Under the pieces are notes generated by a model. That model saw only the letters and a program-made list of their open reading frames with translations. It was not told the DNA's origin and made no database searches. A program made the position numbers and the translations under genes. From Desulfobulbus sp. (GTDB taxonomy: Bacteria > Desulfobacterota > Desulfobulbia > Desulfobulbales > Desulfobulbaceae), in NCBI GenBank assembly GCA_030600525.1, contig JAUVLX010000193.1:1-6746 (forward strand): a stretch of DNA of 6,746 nucleotides. Direction: 5' to 3'. Of the stretch, positions 1 through 5,231 are shown in pieces; the first letter of the stretch is position 1; every line of letters begins with the position of its first letter.

Positions 1-52
1 GGAGCAACTGCTTATGTGAGGAGTGTCAGCCCCTACGGTACTTTTCCCTTTA

Positions 53-231
53 GGAGTTGTCCGGAAATAACTTGAACATCTCGCATCGCATATTCAGGTC
101 ATCTTTGGCTGATCTTCAATCACAAAGTCCTCAACGTAGCACAACTACGCCTGCGGCTTTGCTCAATTAGATCACCCAAATCTAACCTAAATATGAGCGC
201 GATATCGTCCAACTTATTTACGGACAGCTCC
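53..231. mobile_element. Candidate MITE: 179-bp palindromic element with TTA target duplication
   Basis: The two ends are inverted repeats: GGAGTTGTCCGGAAATAA at 53-70 against GGAGCTGTCCGTAAATAA read from the complement of 214-231, 16 of 18 identical. Similarity continues inward along both arms, for example CATATTCAGGT at 89-99 against the exactly mirrored complement of 185-195. It reaches a central hairpin, CGTAG-cacaa-CTACG at 135-149. The termini and the central hairpin share one symmetry centre, position 142. A TTA triplet lies directly outside each end (50-52 and 232-234), as expected of a 3-bp target-site duplication. No reading frame of useful length lies inside, so the element would need a transposase supplied elsewhere. 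Some IS5-type subgroups make 3-bp duplications, but the parent family is not determined here. The alternative is a non-mobile extended palindrome. Bases 1-49 outside it show nothing I can name. Confidence 0.75.
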
Positions 232-247
232 TTACTCGTGGAGTAAG
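231..247. repeat. Small perfect hairpin at the right edge of the palindromic element, downstream of bamD
   Basis: CTTACTC (231-237) and GAGTAAG (241-247) form a perfect 7-bp stem with a 3-base loop, 21 bases beyond the bamD stop codon. It could affect the 3' end of the bamD transcript. Neither strand has a T-run after it, so it is not a standard intrinsic terminator. It overlaps the TTA copy at 232-234. Confidence 0.45.
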
Positions 248-268
248 CATGATGGTGCTGGGTTCTTT

Positions 269-1066
269 TTACTGAGTAGTTTTCTTTGTACCCTTGTCGT
301 CCTCATCCGATTCCCAAAGAGTCCAAGTGGGCATGGAGAATTCGGGTAGCCATTTATTGATACCCCATCGTGGTGGTTCTCCTGCTTCCAGTTTTTCAAG
401 AAGCGCTTGTGCTTTTGGAGCTATGGTCGACTTGGGGTACATGGTCAGTAGATATTTTAACCTGTGAATGGCCTGGTCATACTTTTCTGTTTTGACATAA
501 AAAACTGCAACAAAGTATTCATGGTTGACCAGGAAGTCACGCGCGGCGTGAATTCTTGCCTTAGCCTCTTTGGTATACGGTGAGGTTGGAAAAGTGCGTA
601 GCAGCCTGGAAAAAGATTTGATGGCATCCTTGGCACCGGTAACATCGCGATCAATTCTATCGGAGCGGGTAAAGTCACACATGCCGATTTGAAAAATGAC
701 ATACGGGATGGCCTCGTTGGTGGGATGACGTTCTTCAAATTCCAGGTAGAGCAGTTTTGCTTCCAGATAGGACTTGTTGTAGTAGTTTGCGTCTGCAGCT
801 TTGAGTTCGGCAAGCATTGCCTGCTGGCTGAAGGGGTACTCGTCAAGGATTTGTTCAAATGCCCTGATGGCACCAGCATAGTTACCCACATTATATTCAT
901 CCATGCCTTGAGTGATCAGAACATCGGGAGACCCCTTTACCTCTTCTTCTTCTCCAAATGTGACGCTGTCAAACATACCTTGAAAGACACCGCACCCAGA
1001 AAGACAAAACAGCAAGAGGAGCAGTAACGCAGCTGTCATGTTGGCACGATTGGGGGGGAAAGTCAT
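269..1066 (-). CDS. bamD: BamD, outer membrane protein assembly lipoprotein
   Basis: BamD is the TPR-type lipoprotein of the BAM complex, which works with BamA to insert beta-barrel proteins into the outer membrane. The 265-residue product begins with a lipoprotein signal: a Leu-rich core, then LSGC with the lipidated Cys at 25. Residue 26 is Gly, not Asp, which fits outer-membrane sorting. TPR-like helices run from about 48 to 230 and carry typical BamD landmarks: EYPFSQQA near 76-83, a YY-containing second repeat, HPTNEAIPYV, RDVTGAKDAI, FPTSPYTKEA, and NHEYFVAVFYVK in the later repeats. The frame can be extended to a TTG at 1171, but only the ATG at 1066 has a strong ribosome site (AGGAGG, 4 bases away) and it puts the signal peptide at the N-terminus. 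ATG 1039 lacks a ribosome site. The tail after about residue 230 is unusual: Trp-rich, then acidic and lysine-rich. No promoter is convincing. Confidence 0.9.
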   Translation of the reverse strand: MTFPPNRANMTAALLLLLLFCLSGCGVFQGMFDSVTFGEEEEVKGSPDVLITQGMDEYNVGNYAGAIRAFEQILDEYPFSQQAMLAELKAADANYYNKSYLEAKLLYLEFEERHPTNEAIPYVIFQIGMCDFTRSDRIDRDVTGAKDAIKSFSRLLRTFPTSPYTKEAKARIHAARDFLVNHEYFVAVFYVKTEKYDQAIHRLKYLLTMYPKSTIAPKAQALLEKLEAGEPPRWGINKWLPEFSMPTWTLWESDEDDKGTKKTTQ

Positions 1067-1180
1067 AACGCCTCCTGATGGTGCTGGGGTGAAAAATCGA
1101 GCACCGGGTACTGAAAATTCATCAAATAGGATTTCGCTGTTTGAGGTGGGAGGTAAAACAACTCCCTTCAACGCAATGAG

Positions 1181-1192
1181 TGGATTAATCCA
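1181..1192. other. 12-bp perfect palindrome upstream of bamD
   Basis: TGGATTAATCCA is a perfect 12-bp palindrome in the gap between the bamD start (1066) and the trxA terminator (1221-1260). An AT-rich TATATAAT stretch lies beside it at 1200-1207. It is placed where an operator for bamD could sit, but no regulator can be assigned and it may be chance. Confidence 0.25.
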
Positions 1193-1220
1193 TTGTTGGT
1201 ATATAATTAGCTGGAAAATA

Positions 1221-1260
1221 AAAAAACGGTTCTCTGCTATTTGAGCAGAGAGCCGTTTTT
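1221..1260 (-). terminator. Intrinsic terminator of trxA
   Basis: The arms 1223-1238 and 1244-1259 are complementary over 16 bp with one mismatch (1230/1252) and a 5-base loop. Read on the minus strand, the stem ends in a run of T (complement of the A-run 1221-1226) that continues T-rich. It starts 11 bases beyond the trxA stop, so it should separate trxA from bamD. The plus strand also ends in five T, but no plus-strand gene reads into it. Confidence 0.88.
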
Positions 1261-1270
1261 GGCCAAAAAA

Positions 1271-1600
1271 TTAAACAGCTTTATTCATTAAATCCTGAAG
1301 TTGGCTTTTACCTACCGCACCGGTAATCTGGTCGACAACCTCTCCGCCTTTAAACAAAATGAGTGTAGGAATAGCACGGATTCCAAATTTTCCTGGTGTA
1401 GCAGGATTATCGTCCACATTCATTTTTGCAATGAGGACTTTGCCGTCAAATTCATCGGCAAGATCATCAATTACCGGGCCAATAGCCTTGCATGGGCCAC
1501 ACCATGGTGCCCAAAAGTCTACCAGGCAGGGAAGGTCGTTGCCTATGACTTTCTCGTCAAATTCACTGTCTGATACGTGCATTACCTTGTCACTTGCCAT
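1271..1600 (-). CDS. trxA: Thioredoxin
   Basis: This is a classical thioredoxin of 109 residues, the usual length. It is a cytoplasmic dithiol-disulfide oxidoreductase that reduces protein disulfides and is itself recycled by thioredoxin reductase, which is not in this window. The active site WCGPC spans 33-37, with Cys34 and Cys37 as the redox pair. VDFWAPWCGPCK is the canonical strand-turn before helix 2, Asp28 matches the buried Asp of the family, and the cis-proline is Pro78 in IRAIPT. Gly85 and the following GEVVDQ match the C-terminal half of the fold. There is one extra Cys, at 25. The ATG at 1600 is preceded by AAGGAG (complement of 1608-1613) at 7 bases, which settles the start. It has its own promoter and terminator, so it is probably monocistronic. 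It is divergent from hemL. Confidence 0.97.
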   Translation of the reverse strand: MASDKVMHVSDSEFDEKVIGNDLPCLVDFWAPWCGPCKAIGPVIDDLADEFDGKVLIAKMNVDDNPATPGKFGIRAIPTLILFKGGEVVDQITGAVGKSQLQDLMNKAV

Positions 1601-1696
1601 TTTTTTTCTCCTTGTTGCGTCCGTTAAGAAATTTTTATCGTGAAAAAAATATTTAAATTCTCAGTGGTTATGTATATTTTGGCAGCATAAATGAAT

Positions 1697-1725
1697 ATTC
1701 TACCTTGAGCTTTTAAACGTGACAA
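1697..1725 (-). promoter_or_regulatory. Sigma70-type promoter for trxA
   Basis: On the minus strand, TTGTCA (complement of 1720-1725) and TAGAAT (complement of 1697-1702) each match the consensus in 5 of 6 positions. They are separated by exactly 17 bases. Transcription would start near 1690, giving a leader of about 90 bases. A TTGACA at 1751-1756 on the same strand lacks a good -10 partner. Confidence 0.65.
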
Positions 1726-1783
1726 GAGAAAATTAGCATCTTTAGCTTTCTGTCAAGTCGTGTAACTTGATTTCGTTTTCATT

Positions 1784-1813
1784 TTGACATCATAAAACAC
1801 TCGGTGGTATACT
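1784..1813 (+). promoter_or_regulatory. Strong sigma70-type promoter for hemL
   Basis: TTGACA at 1784-1789 is a perfect -35 box and TATACT at 1808-1813 is a near-perfect -10 box, with an 18-base spacer. Transcription would start near 1820, about 55 bases before the hemL start. With no terminator after hemL, this promoter could also feed the ATP synthase genes downstream. Confidence 0.8.
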
Positions 1814-1875
1814 GAGAGATTTGAGAAAAGTAAGCTGTTAATTAATTATTACCCAAGATCAGGAGTTGTGGGCTT

Positions 1876-3165
1876 ATGATAACTAATCGTTCTGTTTCCC
1901 TGTTTCCGAAAGCTCAAGCCGTTATCCCCGGAGGCGTAAATTCGCCTGTCCGTGCTTGTCGCTCTGTCGGTTGTGACCCGCTGTTTATTCAAAAAGCCTC
2001 GGGGTGCATAGTGACAGATGTCGATGGAAACGAATTTATAGATTTTGTCAGTTCGTGGGGGCCGATGATTGCAGGGCATGCACAACCTGAAGTCGTCGAT
2101 GCGATACAGAAGGCGGCTGTCAATGGGACAAGCTTTGGAGCCCCGACTGCAGTAGAGGTTGAGTTGGCAGAGTTGGTGTGTGAGTGTGTTCCTTCCATCG
2201 AAAAAGTTCGATTTGTTAATTCTGGAACCGAAGCAACCATGAGCGCTGTGCGCCTGGCAAGAGGGTACACCGGAAAGAATATGGTGGTTAAATTTGACGG
2301 CTGTTATCATGGCCATTCTGATTCTTTTTTAGTTAAGGCAGGGTCAGGACTGATTACCCTTGGAATACCTGGAAGCCCTGGAGTTCCCGACGATATAGTT
2401 AAAAATACGCTCTCCATCCCTTATAATGATAAGGAAATACTTGAGCAGACCCTGCGTGACGAGAACCTTGATATCGCCTGTGTCATTGTCGAACCTGTTG
2501 CGGGGAATATGGGGGTAGTCGTTCCTGAAATGAGTTTTATCAAAAAACTACGTGAGTTGACCAGTGAACTCGGCATTGTACTCATTTTTGATGAGGTGAT
2601 CACCGGGTTCAGGCTTTCCCTTGGCGGAGCTCAGGAGCGATTCGGTATTACTCCTGACCTTACCTGTTTGGGCAAAATCATCGGTGGAGGGCTTCCAGTT
2701 GGCGCGTATGGTGGCAAGGCTGAAATTATGAATAATATTGCACCTGATGGGCCTGTATATCAAGCGGGTACTCTTTCTGGCAATCCTTTGGCAATGAGTG
2801 CTGGGCTTGCCATGCTGCAACTGGTGCGAAAGCCTGATTTTTACAAAGACCTTGAGCAAAAATCCGACTGGTTTGCTGGTGAGTTGCAACAGATTGCAGA
2901 TGCCGCTGCTGTGCCTACCGTTCTTAATCGTATCGGTTCGATGATGACATGTTTTTTTACCGATGAGCCGGTAACGGATTTTGAGTCAGCCATGAGGGCG
3001 GATACCGAAATGTATGGGAAACATTATAGAAATATGCTGGAGAGCGGTGTGTGGCTTGCACCCTCCCAGTTCGAGGCAGCATTTATATCTGCTGCACATG
3101 ATCGTATTCATTTGAAAAAGGCATTGAATATGATTGAGTCATCATTCAAAAAATTGATGAATTAG
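1876..3165 (+). CDS. hemL: Glutamate-1-semialdehyde 2,1-aminomutase
   Basis: HemL is a cytoplasmic PLP enzyme that converts glutamate-1-semialdehyde to 5-aminolevulinate, the last step of the C5 route to all tetrapyrroles (heme, siroheme, corrinoids). The 429 residues match the usual family length and look complete. PGGVNSPVR at 18-26 is the typical N-terminal GSAM signature. Other landmarks are VNSGTEATMSAVRLAR (114-129), the cofactor-phosphate region, YHGHSD (144-149), IFDEVITGFR (237-246, with Asp239 expected to contact the PLP ring nitrogen) and LGKIIGGGLPVGAYGG (265-280) with the Schiff-base Lys267. The ATG at 1876 follows AGGAG at 1861-1865 with 10 bases between. No terminator follows, and 83 bases separate it from atpZ, so co-transcription is likely. 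hemA is not in the window. Confidence 0.97.
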   Translation: MITNRSVSLFPKAQAVIPGGVNSPVRACRSVGCDPLFIQKASGCIVTDVDGNEFIDFVSSWGPMIAGHAQPEVVDAIQKAAVNGTSFGAPTAVEVELAELVCECVPSIEKVRFVNSGTEATMSAVRLARGYTGKNMVVKFDGCYHGHSDSFLVKAGSGLITLGIPGSPGVPDDIVKNTLSIPYNDKEILEQTLRDENLDIACVIVEPVAGNMGVVVPEMSFIKKLRELTSELGIVLIFDEVITGFRLSLGGAQERFGITPDLTCLGKIIGGGLPVGAYGGKAEIMNNIAPDGPVYQAGTLSGNPLAMSAGLAMLQLVRKPDFYKDLEQKSDWFAGELQQIADAAAVPTVLNRIGSMMTCFFTDEPVTDFESAMRADTEMYGKHYRNMLESGVWLAPSQFEAAFISAAHDRIHLKKALNMIESSFKKLMN

Positions 3166-3182
3166 ATAAAAAAATATTGCGT

Positions 3183-3211
3183 TTGATTGATGTGCATGAT
3201 ACCTCTAGCAT
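3183..3211 (+). promoter_or_regulatory. Weak candidate promoter ahead of the F0 gene cluster
   Basis: TTGATT (3183-3188) and TAGCAT (3206-3211) are spaced by 17 bases in the hemL-atpZ gap. Each matches the sigma70 consensus in only 4 of 6 positions, so this may be chance. The cluster may depend on read-through from the hemL promoter instead. Confidence 0.25.
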
Positions 3212-3248
3212 GAACTAATAAACCTGTTGGATACGGGAGTCTCGATTG

Positions 3249-3482
3249 ATGTCTGAAGATCGAAGAGAAATGTTCCGCCAGCTTGCCGACTACAGCCATG
3301 TTGGCATGACTTTTGTTTTTTCCATTGTGATCGGGTTTGGTATCGGCTGGTTTTTGGATAACAAAGCTTTTGATGGTAAAACAACACCGTATCTGACCTT
3401 TATTTTTTTCGGATTGGGGATCGCTGCAGGTTTTAAGAATCTCTGGGAACTGACCAAAAAAATATCGGATGGGAAGAAGTAA
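3249..3482 (+). CDS. atpZ: AtpZ, small F0F1 ATP synthase accessory membrane protein
   Basis: This is a 77-residue protein of the AtpZ/ATPase gene 1 type. It has a charged N-terminus (SEDRREMFRQLADYSHVG), two predicted membrane helices at about 17-36 and 47-65, a short polar DNKAFDGKTTP loop and a basic C-terminus. The second helix carries the FGLGIAAGFKNLW pattern common in this family. Family members sit at the head of atp operons. With AtpI they have been linked to Mg2+/Ca2+ handling and ATP synthase assembly, but the precise role here is not known. A TTG directly precedes the ATG in frame (3246). I chose the ATG at 3249 because GGGAG at 3235-3239 is then 9 bases away. The stop lies 1 base before the atpI start, showing a tight operon. 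Confidence 0.85.
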   Translation: MSEDRREMFRQLADYSHVGMTFVFSIVIGFGIGWFLDNKAFDGKTTPYLTFIFFGLGIAAGFKNLWELTKKISDGKK

Positions 3483-3483
3483 T

Positions 3484-3927
3484 ATGAGCAAACAGATAAA
3501 AAACGATCCTGATGCATCATTGGTGCGGTATATAACTGGTTTTAGTTGGTTGTTGCTGGTGGTGTTAACTGCTGGGAGTTGGTTAGTGTACAACGAGCAG
3601 TTTGCCGTATCTGTTTTGATTGGCGGTGTGCTCGTGAATGTGAGTTTCTTTTTACTTAAAAAGGATATTGCCCAACTGCTCCACAAGGTTAGTGAAGCCG
3701 GTAGGTCTGCGGATGCGGTTTCGCATACCGAAAAAATTAGGTTTTTTATTAAGTTTTATGCCCGTCTGGTGGTGTTCGGGCTATTGTTAATTTTGCTGGT
3801 TGCCAAACTTCCTGTCAATATGATCGGTTTAAGTCTTGGCCTGGCTACAGTCATGCTCAGTGTAATCCTTGTTGTCCTGAGCAGAGGCAAAATATTTTAT
3901 TCCGAGCAAAGTTTGAGGAGTGTATAG
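3484..3927 (+). CDS. atpI: AtpI-type ATP synthase subunit I
   Basis: This is a 147-residue integral membrane protein with four predicted helices at about 16-36, 40-58, 92-108 and 111-132, the usual AtpI (ATP synthase I) arrangement. A soluble charged loop (about 59-90) separates the pairs. The third helix is preceded by KFYARLVVFG, and the fourth carries the glycine-rich VNMIGLSLGLATVM segment. AtpI proteins help assemble the c-ring in some bacteria but are not part of the finished enzyme. Sequence conservation is low in the family, so the call rests on topology and on the position between atpZ and atpB. The ATG at 3484 lies 1 base after the atpZ stop with a purine-rich GGGAAGAAG upstream. 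An in-frame ATG at 3469 inside atpZ is less likely. The stop is 3 bases before atpB. Confidence 0.82.
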   Translation: MSKQIKNDPDASLVRYITGFSWLLLVVLTAGSWLVYNEQFAVSVLIGGVLVNVSFFLLKKDIAQLLHKVSEAGRSADAVSHTEKIRFFIKFYARLVVFGLLLILLVAKLPVNMIGLSLGLATVMLSVILVVLSRGKIFYSEQSLRSV

Positions 3928-3930
3928 GTT

Positions 3931-4653
3931 ATGGAACATCCAATATTATTTATTTCAATCATTCTGGAAATGCTTGGGCTTCCGGTCCCGCATACGATAA
4001 CTGGACATGGCTTGCTGGAACAGCTCTGTACACCGTATATGACCTATACCTGGTTGGTCATGGCCTTTCTTATTGTCGTGCCAAAGCTGACCATGGGGAA
4101 ACTGGAAATGGTACCAGGCAGCGGTCAGAATTTTTGGGAAGTTACTGTTGGCGGTCTGATGGATTTCTTTACTGAAAACTTGGGAGAAGATGGGGCTAAA
4201 ATGTTGTTCCCCATGATGGCTACTTTCTTCTTTTATATTATTCTTGCCAACATGATCGGTTTGATTCCTGGTTTCATGTCACCTACTTCTAACCTGAATA
4301 TCACGCTGGGCATGACCATTATCGTATGGATAACGCACCATGTACTTGGATTCAAAACCCACGGCCTCAGCTACTACAAACATTTCATGGGACCGAGTAA
4401 GGCGCTGGCACCCTTTATGTTTATACTTGAAATCATCAGTAACTTTGCACGGTTGATTTCACTTTCCATGCGTCTTTTTGGAAATATTTTTGCCAAGGAA
4501 GTATTACTTGCCGTTTTGTTCATGCTTGCAGGTGCTTTCTTTGCCCCACTGCCTATTCTCTGCCTTGGTGTACTGGTAAGTGTTATCCAAGCTGTAGTTT
4601 TTGTTCTTTTGGCAGTGCTGTACTGTGCAGGTTCTCTGGAACACGCACATTGA
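3931..4653 (+). CDS. atpB: F0F1 ATP synthase subunit a
   Basis: Subunit a is the stator membrane protein that forms the two half-channels carrying ions to and from the c-ring. The 240-residue product has five or six hydrophobic segments (about 39-52, 92-115, 124-140, 160-178, 190-210, 212-233). The diagnostic stretch is SLSMRLFGNIFAKE (177-190): Arg181 is the essential arginine (E. coli Arg210) and Glu190 aligns with E. coli Glu219. Gln220 in VIQAVVF aligns with E. coli Gln252. ANMIGLIPGF (106-115) is also typical. The ATG follows GAGGAG at 3915-3920 with a 10-base gap. The C-terminal end (YCAGSLEHAH) replaces the usual short hydrophobic finish and carries three His/Glu-type residues. It lies between atpI and atpE. 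atpF, atpH and the F1 genes are absent here. Confidence 0.96.
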   Translation: MEHPILFISIILEMLGLPVPHTITGHGLLEQLCTPYMTYTWLVMAFLIVVPKLTMGKLEMVPGSGQNFWEVTVGGLMDFFTENLGEDGAKMLFPMMATFFFYIILANMIGLIPGFMSPTSNLNITLGMTIIVWITHHVLGFKTHGLSYYKHFMGPSKALAPFMFILEIISNFARLISLSMRLFGNIFAKEVLLAVLFMLAGAFFAPLPILCLGVLVSVIQAVVFVLLAVLYCAGSLEHAH

Positions 4654-4690
4654 GTTTGAAGTCTATTTTATTGAGTAACGAAGAAGGCCA

Positions 4691-4715
4691 ATCATATATT
4701 ATTATTTAATGGAGG
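4691..4715 (+). promoter_or_regulatory. AT-rich translation leader and ribosome site of atpE
   Basis: The 71-base atpB-atpE gap is the only long gap among the atp genes. Just before the gene, a run made almost only of A and T (4691-4710) leads into GGAGG at 4711-4715, 9 bases before the ATG at 4725. The c subunit is needed in about 8 to 17 copies per enzyme, and the E. coli atpE leader is a known translation enhancer. A similar role here is inferred from position and composition only. The GGAGG abuts an ATG at 4716, which is therefore unlikely to be the start. Confidence 0.5.
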
Positions 4716-4724
4716 ATGTTGAAA

Positions 4725-4982
4725 ATGGAACTTGCTATTGCTTTGATTTGTATAGGTGCTGCTTTGAGTATTGGTTTGGCAGGACACGGTGCTGGTGTTG
4801 GTATGGGTAATGGTCTGCGTGGTGCTTGTGATGGTGTTGCTCGTAATCCAGAAGCAAAAGGTGCTATCACCACTACAATGATTCTTGGTATGGCTCTTTG
4901 TGAATCTATTGCGATTTACGGTCTTGTTATTGCCTTTATTCTGCTTTACGCAAACCCTTTCAAAGCAGCTCTTGGCCTGTAA
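4725..4982 (+). CDS. atpE: F0F1 ATP synthase subunit c
   Basis: This is an 85-residue hairpin proteolipid that oligomerises into the ion-driven rotor ring. Helix 1 covers about 3-35 and carries the glycine-rich GHGAGVGMGNG packing motif. The polar loop is ARNPEAKG (39-46) with the conserved Arg40 and Pro42. Helix 2 runs about 48-76 and ends in LLYANPF. The ion-binding carboxylate is Glu60 in ALCESIAIYG. Against the Ilyobacter-type sodium site, Ser61 and Tyr65 are kept, but the helix-1 glutamine is Met27 and the Thr after the Ser is Ile62, so proton use is the likelier reading. I chose ATG 4725 over ATG 4716 because GGAGG (4711-4715) touches 4716 but is 9 bases from 4725, and the protein then begins MELAIALICIG. 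A strong terminator follows, so this is the last gene of the cluster. Confidence 0.96.
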   Translation: MELAIALICIGAALSIGLAGHGAGVGMGNGLRGACDGVARNPEAKGAITTTMILGMALCESIAIYGLVIAFILLYANPFKAALGL

Positions 4983-5010
4983 TCCAACAGATCAAGCGAA
5001 AATGTAGTTA

Positions 5011-5043
5011 AAAGCTGCGGCATTAAGCCGCAGCTTTTTTTTT
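5011..5043 (+). terminator. Intrinsic terminator of the hemL-atp cluster
   Basis: AAAGCTGCGGC (5011-5021) pairs perfectly over 11 bp with GCCGCAGCTTT (5027-5037). The loop is ATTAA, and a run of nine T occupies 5035-5043. It begins 28 bases after the atpE stop. This is the clearest terminator in the window. Confidence 0.95.
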
Positions 5044-5051
5044 GTTTGCCC

Positions 5052-5176
5052 GAAACTGCTCAGCAGCACCCCACAGAGTCTGCGCTTACCTCTGCGCACG
5101 ACCAAGCAGGAAAAGAGAGCATTACTATAGTTATCCAGCCTGGTTGTACGCATCTGGAGCATTGCTGAACAGTTTC
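5052..5176. repeat. 125-bp imperfect inverted repeat, MITE-like or structured intergenic element
   Basis: The outer arms GAAACTGCTCAGCA (5052-5065) and the complement of 5163-5176 match at 13 of 14 bases. A second inner pair, 5093-5110 with the complement of 5135-5152, matches at 14 of 18. The loop between holds the palindrome ACTATAGT. The left arm contains about 15 extra bases, apparently a partial tandem duplication of TCTGCGC (5079-5085 and 5091-5097). No coding frame of note lies inside, and I see no clear target duplication. It fills most of the 249-base gap between atpE and the next gene. It may be an old miniature transposable element or a structured RNA leader. It is unrelated in sequence to the element at 53-231. 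Confidence 0.55.
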
Positions 5177-5231
5177 AGATCGAAGTTAATACGAGGTTAT
5201 TTGTTGTTCGCTGAATAGTTACGTTTACCCT

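Noticed and set aside
10..252. Loose inverted similarity between about 10-25 and 236-252 outside the palindromic element
   Set aside because: Only about 11 of 16 positions agree and the arms are not equidistant from the element ends. It is likely chance.
689..1027. 112-codon plus-strand open frame opposite bamD
   Set aside because: It lies entirely antisense to a well-supported bamD, resembles no family I know, and has no convincing promoter.
1200..1207. TATATAAT read as a plus-strand -10 box
   Set aside because: No acceptable -35 lies 16-18 bases upstream, and a transcript would run straight into the terminator at 1223-1260 with no gene.
1751..1756. TTGACA on the minus strand as the trxA -35 box
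   Set aside because: The hexamers at 15-18 bases spacing match the -10 consensus poorly. The TTGTCA/TAGAAT pair at 1697-1725 is better.
3162..3686. 174-codon minus-strand open frame opposite atpZ and atpI
   Set aside because: It is antisense to two membrane protein genes whose plus-strand frames have matching ribosome sites and tight junctions. Its translation shows no domain character.
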